A stretch of 64,000 bases of DNA from Malonomonas rubra DSM 5091. Its GTDB lineage: Bacteria > Desulfobacterota > Desulfuromonadia > Desulfuromonadales > Geopsychrobacteraceae. Under the pieces are notes generated by a model. It was not told the origin of the DNA. It made no database searches and saw only the letters and a program-made list of their open reading frames with translations. Location of the stretch: contig NZ_FQZT01000001.1 of assembly GCF_900142125.1 (NCBI RefSeq), positions 248,001 to 312,000 of the forward strand, written 5' to 3'. Of this stretch, positions 1 to 9,102 are shown one piece after another (the stretch's first letter is position 1; each line of letters starts with the position of its first letter). The translations under genes and the position numbers were made by a program.

Positions 1-67
1 CAGCCAGTGAGGCCAAAATTAGTACAGCAACAACAACTTCTAGCAGAGTCATTCCTCGACTATTCAT
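1..67 (-). CDS. Type IV prepilin-like protein, N-terminal fragment (cut by window edge)
   Basis: Only the first 22 codons lie in the window. They give a short leader MNSRG followed by MTLLEVVVAVLILASLA, a class III (prepilin peptidase) signal: cleavage after Gly5, Met at +1, Glu at +5 and an unbroken hydrophobic helix. The ATG overlaps the stop codon of the preceding Ig-domain gene by one base (TAATG), so the two are translationally coupled. It is most likely another minor pilin or pseudopilin of the same operon (PilE, FimT or GspH type); which one cannot be told from the fragment. Confidence 0.8.
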   Translation of the reverse strand, partial: MNSRGMTLLEVVVAVLILASLA

Positions 68-708
68 TATTCCATCGCCCCCTTGGAAACATGGGCCAGA
101 TTTAACTCAAACGCTTGTTCTGCTCGTCCCCCGAAACCATCATCAACCACAATCAACACATTAAAAACACCGATCGGCATCTCATCGAAAGACCAACGCA
201 CCAATCCACTTTCAGTGTCAATTGTCATTGCCGCAAGGTCGCTCTCCAAGCTGTAACTCAACTGATCACCATCCAAATCAGAAGCTTCTACCTGATAGTT
301 GAACGTATTTTCGGTAAAAGTGGTCGGAGGCGTCGAGCTGATAACAGGTGAAGCGTTCCCAGCGGTCAGGGGGAACCCCAGCAAAGGCTGCATAGCAACG
401 CCATCTACATTTATCGGTGTCACCTCAACAGCAACTTCATCACCACGGCTAAACCTCTCACCAGGCAGACGAGCCCCCTCGTCTTGCAGCAACTCTTCAC
501 CATTTAGAAACCAGCGATAGGAAAAGCTATAGCCAGTAGCCCCGTCAACCAGAACGGGTTCAACGGTCAGTCCAGAAGCAACAGTGAATTGCATCGGTAT
601 CGCCTGGATAGCTTTGATGACGGCCACCTGCTTTTCCGCAAAAGAATTCGCGCAAAAAAGCAGGCAACTCAATAAGAGGCAAATCATCAAACGCATATTG
701 ACTACCAT
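67..708 (-). CDS. Secreted Ig-like (He_PIG type) domain protein of the minor pilin operon
   Basis: A 213-residue protein with a signal peptide (hydrophobic stretch to about residue 24, ending NSFAEK). The second half, about residues 115-205, has the pattern of the putative Ig domain family He_PIG: a start NASPVISSTPP, a central DLDGDQLSYSL, a SGLVRW turn and a closing VDDGFGG strand. The first half looks like a related beta-rich module (SYRWFLNGEE). It overlaps the end of pilY1's reading frame start by seven bases and the next prepilin by one base, so it is part of the pilus operon. Its role is unknown; an adhesive or assembly accessory of the pilus tip is an inference from position. It has no Cys lipobox. 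Confidence 0.75.
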   Translation of the reverse strand: MVVNMRLMICLLLSCLLFCANSFAEKQVAVIKAIQAIPMQFTVASGLTVEPVLVDGATGYSFSYRWFLNGEELLQDEGARLPGERFSRGDEVAVEVTPINVDGVAMQPLLGFPLTAGNASPVISSTPPTTFTENTFNYQVEASDLDGDQLSYSLESDLAAMTIDTESGLVRWSFDEMPIGVFNVLIVVDDGFGGRAEQAFELNLAHVSKGAME

Positions 709-3700
709 TTCATCCAGTACAGTGGAAACACCGGGTCAACTTCACCAACTGCTCCCGTATTAAAGAAACCGCCGCCACGGCCAACCATGACGGACACAGC
801 CCCTTTGCTGTTAACCATAATTAACGGCTCAGATGCGATACCATCACCAACATTCAATGCACGATCCTGACGTGCAAGCACTGGCGTTGTTTCACCCGTT
901 TCGTCATCGACAGTATCATTCCCTTCATAGAAATTATACACCGCTTCTGCAGTATCTGCTGTCACTGCATAAAGCAATGAAGGGCCAAGCTGTCCGGCAC
1001 AGGGGTCATCAGCATCACTCGGAGTTATTGGTGTATAGGTTGTGAAATAGAGGACGTTATTGAAAACCTTAGGAACAGAAAGGACTTTCTCCCCGTACTT
1101 CGCTTGGATTTCATCACCGTTATCGTCAATTTCCGGGTTAACCAGCTTAATGTACCAGCCATAGTAAGTATCGCTGTTACTCGTATCATTATCCGGATTA
1201 TCAGTATAATCCGGGTAGCTCAGCTTATCCCTGAGGGTTTCTTTTACCGTCCCAGAAACACTGGAGTCCTGTAGCTGGTCTTCCGTTAGATCAACCAGTT
1301 TACTCTCTGTCAAAGGTCCATCAACTGCATAATCCCAGACATGATCGCTAGCCGAAGGAGACGGCTTCTGCCTGTCGCGGACAACATAGAACCTGTCGGC
1401 CACTGCAGTATTCAGCGGGTGTTCTCGATCGCCGGTACCAAAGTAGAGGAAGGTATCGTATCCCATGATAGTAGCCGTCGGTTTAAAGAAAATCTTCCTG
1501 CCATTATCACTACTCGTGCTGACATTCGCAGTAAAAATACGAGTTCCGGTCCAGTTAGTAGTATCGGAACCGTTAATATTGAAACGCCACAACTGACCAC
1601 CAGTATCACCAACGTAGACATGATCAGTGTAACCATCGGAATCACGATCGATCACCAACGGGTCGCTGGGAATCGAATAGGTCATATTTGAATCATCATC
1701 ATATGTGTAAGACCAGACCAGATCACCGCTGTTGGTGAAATCAGGAGAACCATCGGTTGATGAAAGAGACGCAAGCTCAATCATAAATATGCCGCGGCCA
1801 CTAGGCAGATAAGGATCTGACGTGCCGGCACTGGTCACACCTTCTGCCCCCTGGCTGGCAAGAGAGGTAATAGTATTGGCATCAGTGCTTGGATATTGCT
1901 GATTTTGACCATAACGCAAGTCTTCGTTTGTATCGTAGCCAGCACCGACAACAACAACAACTTTACTGGCACTGCCATCACGGACCTTGGTTAACCGTGG
2001 CAAGCTCCAGGTCTGGCCCATTTCACCATAATCGGTCGTGTCACTATTTATACTCCACATGTACTGCGGGTCTTCCGGATTGCTGATGTCGATTGCGAAA
2101 TATGATCCGCTCGGCCCGGATGTAATTGTGCTGGTACCGCCACCACGACGCATACCACAAATCAGAATTGCTTTGTCCTGATTCGTCCCGCCGGTCTCGA
2201 TAGTACCGTCATTATCTTCATCATAAACATATATAGTCGGTGAATTATCGACAAAGTAATAATGATGGTCGGTATCCCGAATGTATTGCAGATTCGGCAG
2301 CAAATCAGGCGGAATAAAGGCCCACGCCTCTTCTCCAGTGGAATCTCTGAATGCGTGCAGCATCCCGTCATTAGCTCCAACAAAAATATAGGCTTTGTTC
2401 ACGGCGCTGTCCGCTTCATTTGCCTCTGTGAACGTGTAGTTAGCGTAGTTCAGCACCACAGGCTTGGAGTGCATAATATCGCCCATAACCCAGGGGCGTA
2501 CGTCAGTTGTTGCACCACCAGCATCACCAAAGGCATCATAGCCACGGATGAAGTTGATTGTTTTTACCGCCGTCGCATCATCTGCAACATCGAGAGTTGC
2601 TGCTGATATATTCGGGCTACCATCAGTATTTACCTTGAACAAGTTCTCATCTGCATTCAGGTCTGTTTCAGGAGACGCTGTATCCGCAATTGTGTAGATA
2701 TTGCGACTGGCAACATTTCCCTTCAAAATTTCAGCAACCCCACCATCATCAACCCAACCGCCGTCTAAATCGTCCGGCACATTGTCACCGTTTGCATCGA
2801 CAAACCAGAAAGACGCAATTGTTGGATTGCCATCACCATCAGTCAGGAAATAACCATCGCTGTCTGTGGCCAGAACCGTATCACCAGAACCATTGAACGC
2901 TGTTATCTGGCTGTAGTAATTCAGACCAAATTTTTTCAGGTTGCCATACCAAGGTTCGTCTTCCATCGGCTTAAAGAAGCCAAGATAAATCCGCTGACCA
3001 CTATAAGCACGGTTTTCCGGGCTGGCCGGGACAACCGGGGCAACAAAGGAGCTATCCTCTTCAAGGATACCGGTAATAATATCGGTCAAAGCTTCAATGA
3101 GCTCACCTGGATTATTGATGTTGCGATAAATACCGTGGCCATATGTCTCTGCCGCCGTTTTCAAACGTTCTACTTCCGGAGTCATCATCTGGATAATGTG
3201 GGTGTTGACCTTCGGGGTGAAACCATCGATATCATAATTCAGGTAATCATAAAGAAGCGCCGCAACATCATCGGCCAAACCTTCATGTCCATCACCAGTG
3301 AGGTCGCCGCTATCTTCTCCAGATTCCGTTCTCACTTTGGTTTTGGTCTGCGAGTTATTGCCCGCACTACCTGTCGTCAAAATAACCAGGTGATTACTCT
3401 GGCACCAGTGCTCTATCGGGGAATCGTAGGCAGCGCTATCACTGGCAATCCCATCAGAGCTGTCTGCTTCACCAATCCAGTAAAGGTAGGCGTCCCACAT
3501 CGATTCGTTAACCGGCTGAGTATTGCCGTTAACCAAGTCCTCCAAAACTGTCAAACCGGCGACCAAATCGTCATAATTGTCTGGGCCACCAGTATCGTTC
3601 AAACCAGCTTTAACAACCGGAACAATGATTTTACCACCATGGTTGTTGTCGCCAAAAGTCATCATCCCCATGTTGGCAAGTTCGCGAACCTGATCGAAAA

Positions 3701-4553
3701 CCACATGCTCCATTTGGTATTGGACCATGTCCATAACAGTTCCAAGGACCTCCCAGGAAACAGTTCCATCGGTAAAGATGGTACCTGTAACCATATTGTC
3801 CCAGTCTAAAGCTGTGCCACCCGAGGTTCCGGCACCAACACATTTTAGGATCAAACCCTCGACAGCAGATGATTCTTCAACTAAATCGCCCATAGCATAT
3901 GGAGTATTTGCAGCCCAAGTGGTTGCTACGGCGACATTCTCCAAATAGTTTCGAAAGTTTCCTGTAAAATAATTTTCGAACTGATTCTGATTGTTAGGAC
4001 AATAGCCCTGCGAATGGAGTGCCCCATACCAGAAACCATTTTGCTCTAATGCGTAGCGTGGATGGGTTTCACCGCTATCATCATCAAAGCCATCACCGTC
4101 AGGGTTGGCCCGGTGATAAGTATCATCACCATCAGTGTCGGCATAATCGGTCACTTCGACACCATCGCTGTCGATCCCGTAAAAACTGGTTTGCCAGCTT
4201 CCACTCCCCTCATTGTCGGTTATCCGCGAACATTCAATTTCGTCAACAGTGAAGCTTACTTCCTGGTAATTCGTATTGTTCTCATTGGCGACATTGCGTA
4301 GATAAACCTGCTCACGCGGGTAGGGAACGGCCATCCCAACGCTATAGTCGACGGAAGGGTCATAAGGCTCAACGCTGCCCATATCTTTCATGGCGCCACT
4401 GTTATCAATTAGGAACATGATGTTCGGGCGTGCCTCGGAAGATGTCCCGGTGTATACAGCAGCATCGCCATAGTAATAATCAGGTTTGGCGTGTAGTTGG
4501 CAGGCAAGCGACAAAACTAAAACAACGACTATCAATAAAACTTTATTTTTCAT
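702..4553 (-). CDS. pilY1: PilY1-like pilus tip / assembly protein
   Basis: A 1283-residue secreted protein. An in-frame start 24 bases upstream exists, but this ATG is preceded by GGGGAG six bases away and opens a normal signal peptide (MKNKVLLIVVVLVLSLACQLHA). Residues 44-56 carry a von Willebrand A-like start with a degenerate MIDAS (DNSGAM, D50). Asp/Gly-rich calcium-binding-like loops occur near residues 139-160 and again in the middle of the protein. The C-terminal half is the PilY1 beta-propeller; around residue 970 it has the family calcium loop DRDSDGYTDHVYVGD followed by GGQLWRFN. PilY1 proteins sit at the pilus tip, control retraction and take part in adhesion and surface sensing. 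It lies in a pilV-pilW-pilX-pilY1 order, as in Pseudomonas and Geobacter. No CXXCH haem motif was seen. Confidence 0.93.
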   Translation of the reverse strand: MKNKVLLIVVVLVLSLACQLHAKPDYYYGDAAVYTGTSSEARPNIMFLIDNSGAMKDMGSVEPYDPSVDYSVGMAVPYPREQVYLRNVANENNTNYQEVSFTVDEIECSRITDNEGSGSWQTSFYGIDSDGVEVTDYADTDGDDTYHRANPDGDGFDDDSGETHPRYALEQNGFWYGALHSQGYCPNNQNQFENYFTGNFRNYLENVAVATTWAANTPYAMGDLVEESSAVEGLILKCVGAGTSGGTALDWDNMVTGTIFTDGTVSWEVLGTVMDMVQYQMEHVVFDQVRELANMGMMTFGDNNHGGKIIVPVVKAGLNDTGGPDNYDDLVAGLTVLEDLVNGNTQPVNESMWDAYLYWIGEADSSDGIASDSAAYDSPIEHWCQSNHLVILTTGSAGNNSQTKTKVRTESGEDSGDLTGDGHEGLADDVAALLYDYLNYDIDGFTPKVNTHIIQMMTPEVERLKTAAETYGHGIYRNINNPGELIEALTDIITGILEEDSSFVAPVVPASPENRAYSGQRIYLGFFKPMEDEPWYGNLKKFGLNYYSQITAFNGSGDTVLATDSDGYFLTDGDGNPTIASFWFVDANGDNVPDDLDGGWVDDGGVAEILKGNVASRNIYTIADTASPETDLNADENLFKVNTDGSPNISAATLDVADDATAVKTINFIRGYDAFGDAGGATTDVRPWVMGDIMHSKPVVLNYANYTFTEANEADSAVNKAYIFVGANDGMLHAFRDSTGEEAWAFIPPDLLPNLQYIRDTDHHYYFVDNSPTIYVYDEDNDGTIETGGTNQDKAILICGMRRGGGTSTITSGPSGSYFAIDISNPEDPQYMWSINSDTTDYGEMGQTWSLPRLTKVRDGSASKVVVVVGAGYDTNEDLRYGQNQQYPSTDANTITSLASQGAEGVTSAGTSDPYLPSGRGIFMIELASLSSTDGSPDFTNSGDLVWSYTYDDDSNMTYSIPSDPLVIDRDSDGYTDHVYVGDTGGQLWRFNINGSDTTNWTGTRIFTANVSTSSDNGRKIFFKPTATIMGYDTFLYFGTGDREHPLNTAVADRFYVVRDRQKPSPSASDHVWDYAVDGPLTESKLVDLTEDQLQDSSVSGTVKETLRDKLSYPDYTDNPDNDTSNSDTYYGWYIKLVNPEIDDNGDEIQAKYGEKVLSVPKVFNNVLYFTTYTPITPSDADDPCAGQLGPSLLYAVTADTAEAVYNFYEGNDTVDDETGETTPVLARQDRALNVGDGIASEPLIMVNSKGAVSVMVGRGGGFFNTGAVGEVDPVFPLYWMKW

Positions 4554-4580
4554 ATCAACTCCCCAGTAACTTCTCATTTT

Positions 4581-5132
4581 TTAAAAAACCTGACCACCAC
4601 GATTAACAAAGAGAGTTTCTACCCGTGCAGCTGCTCGATCTCTGGCTCTCGCCTCAACCGAGACCCGGTAATATGCAGCATCGCCACCATCACCTGTATC
4701 CGTCGAATTGCTGGTCCGATAAATGTTGCTGATATAGGCATCTGTGCTTGTCTGATTCGACATGCCTGCTGGAGGCAGACCGGTGTAAAAATCGATTTCG
4801 TTTCTGCCATTAACCTCAAGCTCCATTCCATCGGGCAAAAGGTCTGCAATATCGTTATCGTCATCAATAAGGTCATAATTTGTGCCTGCTGCAATAGAGC
4901 CTGGATCGAGGATGACTTTATTCTGAGCATATTCGACCGCCAGTTCGGCAGCGACAAATGCCTCACTATTAGCACGAGCATTACTGGTTATCTTCAGTTC
5001 AGTGTCGGTCGTATTCAAAACCATCACCCCGGTAATGCTTAAAACCGTCAGCATGCTCATAGTCAGAATCAGGGCAAAACCCTTTTCATTACCGAGAACT
5101 TCTCCAGACTTTTTAACTTTCAGTAATTTCAT
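4581..5132 (-). CDS. pilX: PilX-like minor pilin
   Basis: A 183-residue protein with the PilX N-terminal signature: a basic leader (MKLLKVKKSGEVLGNEKG), then FALILTMSMLTVLSITGVMV as the pilin helix and the typical NTTDTELKI / ARANSEAFVAAELAVEYA continuation. As is usual for PilX, the +5 Glu of major pilins is absent. Minor pilins of this type prime assembly of the type IV pilus and form the base on which PilY1 sits. A GGGGG sequence lies just before the ATG. It follows pilW directly (2-base gap) and is 27 bases from the pilY1 start. Confidence 0.88.
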   Translation of the reverse strand: MKLLKVKKSGEVLGNEKGFALILTMSMLTVLSITGVMVLNTTDTELKITSNARANSEAFVAAELAVEYAQNKVILDPGSIAAGTNYDLIDDDNDIADLLPDGMELEVNGRNEIDFYTGLPPAGMSNQTSTDAYISNIYRTSNSTDTGDGGDAAYYRVSVEARARDRAAARVETLFVNRGGQVF

Positions 5133-5134
5133 GG

Positions 5135-6076
5135 TTAATCCCCCATGACATTGCGAATCTTGACAACAGTTCGCAGCGTACGTGTTTTTGTTCCTGAATA
5201 AGCATCCAAACCGGTTTTCGTATTATCCGTTTGCGCAGAGGCGACGATTCTGATCGCTTTGATTTGATCAAGATTCGCAACCGCAGGTGCATTCGATTCA
5301 GTGCCATCCTCCATCAAGTAGGTCAGATCAATGGCGCTGATAAAGTTGGCAACAACACTGGCGCCAACATCATCCTGGCGAACCAGTTCGAAGTTATTGG
5401 TCCCAGCATTTTGCGTCGGCCGCAACCAGTAATTGACAACAGCAGGGTAAGCTTCTCCATTTTGTTTACGAACAACCATGTCCCCCGCCTGAATTGCTCC
5501 ACTGACGTAACTTCCTCCAGCCCCGGTATCGGTTGCTGAAATCGTATTGGCCCCAGAATCAACAGCTGTAACTGCCCAGTTCTCACCAGGACTCAAATCT
5601 TCTAATGTCGAAGGGCGGATGACCTTAATCCACTGACCGGAAGCGAAAGCATCCTCCATCACGTCTTCAACTTCCAACGTCACTGTGGGGGTTGAAAACG
5701 CCTCATCAACGACACGAGCATAGGCTCGCAGAGAAGAACTGGTCTGCAAGGTGAAAAAATTACCGACGTCATCGGTATCATCCAAATCGCCATCGCGGTT
5801 AGCATCAATGCCAAAGATATTTGGTGCACCTGTAATTGGATTTTCATCGGCTGGAATAAGGAATCCTGCCATGCGGATATCAGACACAAGAGTTTCTAAC
5901 GCAATCCTCAGGTTCTGCTGGACATCAACGACCTCTTCTGTAGTCGCTGAGGTTTTCTTGTTGTCAATAAAAAGTCCCATGGCTGCAATCACCACTAACC
6001 CCATAATGACCATGACAACAAGAACTTCTATAAGGGTAAAACCCTTCGGCTTCTGCAAACACAACGGACGGCACAT
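5135..6076 (-). CDS. pilW: PilW-like minor pilin
   Basis: A 313-residue prepilin. After a basic leader, the cleavage motif KG/FTLIEVLVVMVIMGLVVIAAM is complete (Gly -1, Phe +1, Glu +5). The following VVDVQQNLRIALETLVSDIRMAGF segment is the usual PilW continuation. The remainder is a long beta-rich globular domain. A strong Shine-Dalgarno GGAGG precedes the ATG by eight bases. It lies between pilV and pilX with gaps of 2 bases on both sides, so the genes are cotranscribed. PilW is a minor pilin of the tip/initiation complex. Confidence 0.9.
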   Translation of the reverse strand: MCRPLCLQKPKGFTLIEVLVVMVIMGLVVIAAMGLFIDNKKTSATTEEVVDVQQNLRIALETLVSDIRMAGFLIPADENPITGAPNIFGIDANRDGDLDDTDDVGNFFTLQTSSSLRAYARVVDEAFSTPTVTLEVEDVMEDAFASGQWIKVIRPSTLEDLSPGENWAVTAVDSGANTISATDTGAGGSYVSGAIQAGDMVVRKQNGEAYPAVVNYWLRPTQNAGTNNFELVRQDDVGASVVANFISAIDLTYLMEDGTESNAPAVANLDQIKAIRIVASAQTDNTKTGLDAYSGTKTRTLRTVVKIRNVMGD

Positions 6077-6078
6077 AT

Positions 6079-6504
6079 TTAGAACCTCCGCTTCATAACG
6101 GTTTTAACAACATTCGGTGGCTTAGGGTTTGAAGCTGTTACCGTGATTTGTGACAAACCGGTGTGAGTTGTTCCATCAATAACAGGGTCAACAACTACAG
6201 AAACAAGGACATTGCACGTTCCTGCTCCCTCAATGTCAACAGTTGTCCATGCGCTGTCTGTCACGGCCGTTAACAGGTTTGCATCATCTCCGTCCATTGC
6301 GAGGAACTCTTCAACGACACCATCGGCCAGTGCCGTTTTCGCTGTAAGTGACTGTGCTCTGGTATTGCCGGTAATCCCCGTTATCTGCATTCCAGCCAGT
6401 GCCAGCAGACCAATGGAGAAAATTGTCAAAGCAACGAGAACCTCAACCAAGGTAAAACCAGAGTTATCGGAGGAAAATTTCCTTAAGAGCAGACACTTCA
6501 TCAT
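6079..6504 (-). CDS. pilV: PilV-like minor pilin
   Basis: A 141-residue prepilin with the motif SG/FTLVEVLVALTIFSIGLLALAGMQ: Gly -1, Phe +1, Glu +5 and the PilV-type IFSIGLLALAGMQ helix. Then follows the GNTRAQSLTAKTALADGVVE segment common to PilV. It is the first gene of the minor pilin operon; GGGGA lies about eight bases before the doubled ATG. The 182 bases upstream are AT-rich and should hold the operon promoter, but no clear sigma-70 or sigma-54 site was convincing. Confidence 0.88.
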   Translation of the reverse strand: MMKCLLLRKFSSDNSGFTLVEVLVALTIFSIGLLALAGMQITGITGNTRAQSLTAKTALADGVVEEFLAMDGDDANLLTAVTDSAWTTVDIEGAGTCNVLVSVVVDPVIDGTTHTGLSQITVTASNPKPPNVVKTVMKRRF

Positions 6505-6686
6505 TTAATATCCCCTATAAACAAACGTAACATAAAGTTAACATTATAAAAAATTTACGCAATAAAAATGCCGAAACAAAAACTCAATCTAAGCCTATCA
6601 TTGCGATAGGTTATAGACCAAAGGTTAGCGCCAATAAAGAAATAAGTGCAATATATACATTGTTGCTTTGCAAACTTTGCACAACA

Positions 6687-8192
6687 TCAAACGACAGGTA
6701 GATCAATTCGAAACAAACTGCCGACAGAAACTTTCGAATCAACAGAAATCTTACCACCGGCCTCATCAACAATTCTATGGCAGATTGCAAGACCAAGACC
6801 CGTTCCTTCTCCGGATTTCTTGCTGGTATAAAAAGGTTCAAAAATTTTATCTAACTCTTCGGGTTCAATACCACAGCCACTATCCTCAATCTGAATTGAG
6901 AGCGAACCCTCAATATTGTCCGCACTCAAAGTCACAGCACCCTCACCCGAGCATGCATGCACTGCGTTTAAAAGGAGATTAACGTATAACTGTTGAAGCT
7001 TGTGGCGACTCATGCGAACAGCATCAGACTCATCAGGAAGCCTGTCTATGACTTTGATCGTATCCAAGGCGCCCTGCCTCTGGAGTAATCCGACCGTATC
7101 CCTTAAAATTTCGACAGGATCAAGCTCTTCGATGCAATCAGATGAAGGTCGCGAAAAGTCGAGCAACTCTCGAACCAGAAAATCGATCCGTTCCGCTTCT
7201 GTTAAAGAGCAACTTACTATTTCGCTATCATCTGCCGACAATCTGTTTTTCAAAATTTCCAGGTAGCCGATCAACGCGGCCAAAGGATTTCCAAGTTCGT
7301 GAGCCAGTCCTGCAGCTAATTGCCCGACTGATGCCAGCTTTTCGCTACGAATCAGCTCATCCCTAGCCTGCTTCAGTTCGAGATTCGTCTTCTGCAGCAT
7401 ATCGATATGAGATTGAGTTTCATTGCGGCTTTGTTGTAATGCTTCAACCATTTTATTGTAGGCATCTGCCAGGCTTGCAATCTCCTGTGGGCCAGCAACC
7501 GGCAACCGTGTTTCCAAGCTGCCACGGCCAACAGCCTCCGTGGCTTTTAGCAAATTACGAGCGGGGCTGATGACATTTCTCTGAAGCAGATAGTATCCAA
7601 TTAAAACGAGAACAATGCCGTAGCAAACGACATAAGCAAAAATGACTTTCTGCGAAAACAGTAATCGATAACGGATATCATCGAGAGAAAAGTGAATTTC
7701 CAAGATCCCTCGGAAACGATTTTCCTCTAGCAAGGGGACTGCATAGTGAGCAAAAGTTTGCGGACTGCCTGACAGGTCGAGAAGAGATGGAAACGAAATC
7801 TCACGCTGCAGGTCTTGCAAGAGTTTTGCTTGCTGCAAACGCGGTTGAGTAAAAGGCTTCAAATCTCCGTTTACATCTGAGTGCAACAATTCGAGGTTGC
7901 GATCGTAAATCCACCATCCAGCAACCCCGAGCTCCTGTGGTAATCGTTGCATCAGTTCGCTTTTTTCCAGCGAAACACCAGCGTGAGCCTGCGACATCGC
8001 CATGCCGAGTGTCTGCGTTAGTGCGTTCAACTGAACGACACGCTGTTCAAGCAGACTTTTTTCCGACAACCTTAGCAACAAAACTCCGCCAAACAACAGA
8101 GCAGCGCCCATCAGCAAGGTAAGGGTCAACAAAACTTCACTTCGCAAACCAGCATTTCGTCGCAAGCCATATCTCCATAAACGTGGTATCAC
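6687..8192 (-). CDS. Membrane sensor histidine kinase (NtrB/PilS-like, HAMP)
   Basis: A 501-residue kinase with transmembrane helices at about 18-41 and 183-203, a roughly 140-residue periplasmic sensor region between them, a HAMP linker (about 200-255), a coiled-coil stretch, the dimerisation/phosphoacceptor helix with H298 in AHELGNP, an N box (N409 in NLLLNAVHA), and the ATP-binding DSGCGI and GEGTGLGLAI motifs. The HELGNP form is usual for NtrB-type kinases whose partners activate sigma-54 promoters. It starts at GTG with a poor Shine-Dalgarno. No response regulator is adjacent, so its partner is elsewhere. Its place directly upstream of the minor pilin operon suggests, but does not prove, pilus-related control. 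Confidence 0.88.
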   Translation of the reverse strand: MIPRLWRYGLRRNAGLRSEVLLTLTLLMGAALLFGGVLLLRLSEKSLLEQRVVQLNALTQTLGMAMSQAHAGVSLEKSELMQRLPQELGVAGWWIYDRNLELLHSDVNGDLKPFTQPRLQQAKLLQDLQREISFPSLLDLSGSPQTFAHYAVPLLEENRFRGILEIHFSLDDIRYRLLFSQKVIFAYVVCYGIVLVLIGYYLLQRNVISPARNLLKATEAVGRGSLETRLPVAGPQEIASLADAYNKMVEALQQSRNETQSHIDMLQKTNLELKQARDELIRSEKLASVGQLAAGLAHELGNPLAALIGYLEILKNRLSADDSEIVSCSLTEAERIDFLVRELLDFSRPSSDCIEELDPVEILRDTVGLLQRQGALDTIKVIDRLPDESDAVRMSRHKLQQLYVNLLLNAVHACSGEGAVTLSADNIEGSLSIQIEDSGCGIEPEELDKIFEPFYTSKKSGEGTGLGLAICHRIVDEAGGKISVDSKVSVGSLFRIDLPVV

Positions 8193-8335
8193 TTCAAATA
8201 AAATAACAAAACATTAACAATATAAAATCATCATAATTCAGCAAAAAAATGAAATCTAGGCTTTATAAGCTCACTGAAAATGTTAGATAATTACTAATCA
8301 GAGAACCCAATACTTCGTCTAAAAGGACATATCCC

Positions 8336-8527
8336 ATGCAAAGAACACCTTACCTTGACGCTGAAGCTTGTATAGGCTGCGAAACCTGTACCCGCATCTG
8401 CCCAAAAGTATTTGAAATGGTTTCGGAACACAAAGCCGGAATTCACAACCCGACTGGTGACACTGAGGAAAAAATTGAAGAAGCGATGGATAATTGCCCA
8501 GTAGCCTGCATCACCTGGAACGATTAA
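8336..8527 (+). CDS. Single [4Fe-4S] cluster ferredoxin
   Basis: A 63-residue ferredoxin with cysteines at 12, 15, 18, 22 (CIGCETCTRICP) and a distant Cys-Pro at about 54 (NCPVACITW). The N-terminal group CxxCxxCxxxCP plus the remote CP is the pattern of monocluster ferredoxins of the Desulfovibrio/Thermotoga type, in which the middle Cys may be free or may form a disulfide. It is a soluble low-potential electron carrier in the cytoplasm. AAGGAC precedes the ATG. It ends two bases before the next gene and is the first of a five-gene plus-strand run. Confidence 0.88.
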   Translation: MQRTPYLDAEACIGCETCTRICPKVFEMVSEHKAGIHNPTGDTEEKIEEAMDNCPVACITWND

Positions 8528-8529
8528 GC

Positions 8530-9102
8530 ATGGGCCGCAAGCTGATCCGACTTCTGCTTTTCAGCTGCATCGGTATTTTGCTCACAGGATGCATTTCATC
8601 CGTTGCCAAACAGCAACCGGGAAATGACGTTAACGAGCAGCTGTACATTGACGCGCGGCTCAGCTTCGCCATCAAGCATCCGTTGAACTGGGAACGTCTG
8701 CAAACACCGGTCTCATCGCCGAAATACAGTGCTGACACCGTTCGGTGGGAAATCAAAGATCTACAGAGTAAAGATCGCGGAGCAGGAGTTATGTTAATTC
8801 GAAGCCGGCTTTCCGACACGGAAAAACAACTGACCGATCTACTGAGTAATTATCTCTCGACTGTTCCGGAACTTGAAAGCGGGAAAGTTGAGAAGATCGA
8901 ACTACCCTCTGGAGATGCTCTCAAATTGTTGGGGCATGACAAGAAATATGGCCGTTTGACCATAGCGATTAAAGGGCAAGAGCGGGACTTCATCCTTTCT
9001 CTCGAATATCCATCCAGTCGATTTGATGAACTTTTGCCGTTTTTTCAGGATATTGCCAACAGTTTTACCGAAATTGTCCCCCCGGCTAAAGACAGCAAAT
9101 GA
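8530..9102 (+). CDS. Putative lipoprotein of unknown function
   Basis: A 190-residue protein. Residues 1-21 form a lipoprotein signal (KLIRLLLFSCIGILLTGC) with the lipobox LTGC. The mature part begins with SFAIKHPLNWERL, a pattern seen in PsbP/DcrB-like folds (a beta-sheet domain that often follows Y/F-P-x-x-W), and contains the closing IANSFTEI element of that fold; this assignment is from pattern only. An upstream in-frame ATG overlaps the ferredoxin and is less likely than this start, which comes three bases after the ferredoxin stop. It overlaps the next gene by ATGA, so it is coupled to it. Confidence 0.7.
   Translation: MGRKLIRLLLFSCIGILLTGCISSVAKQQPGNDVNEQLYIDARLSFAIKHPLNWERLQTPVSSPKYSADTVRWEIKDLQSKDRGAGVMLIRSRLSDTEKQLTDLLSNYLSTVPELESGKVEKIELPSGDALKLLGHDKKYGRLTIAIKGQERDFILSLEYPSSRFDELLPFFQDIANSFTEIVPPAKDSK

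Noticed and set aside
4440-4455. GTGTATACAGC inside pilY1 as another copy of the TCA operator
   Set aside because: Lies within coding sequence, matches only half of the palindrome and has no promoter beside it.
6660-6686. A sigma-54 promoter-like sequence (TTGTGC-N5-TTGCA) upstream of pilV
   Set aside because: The -24 element lacks the GG of the consensus (3 of 6 matches), so it is too weak to call.
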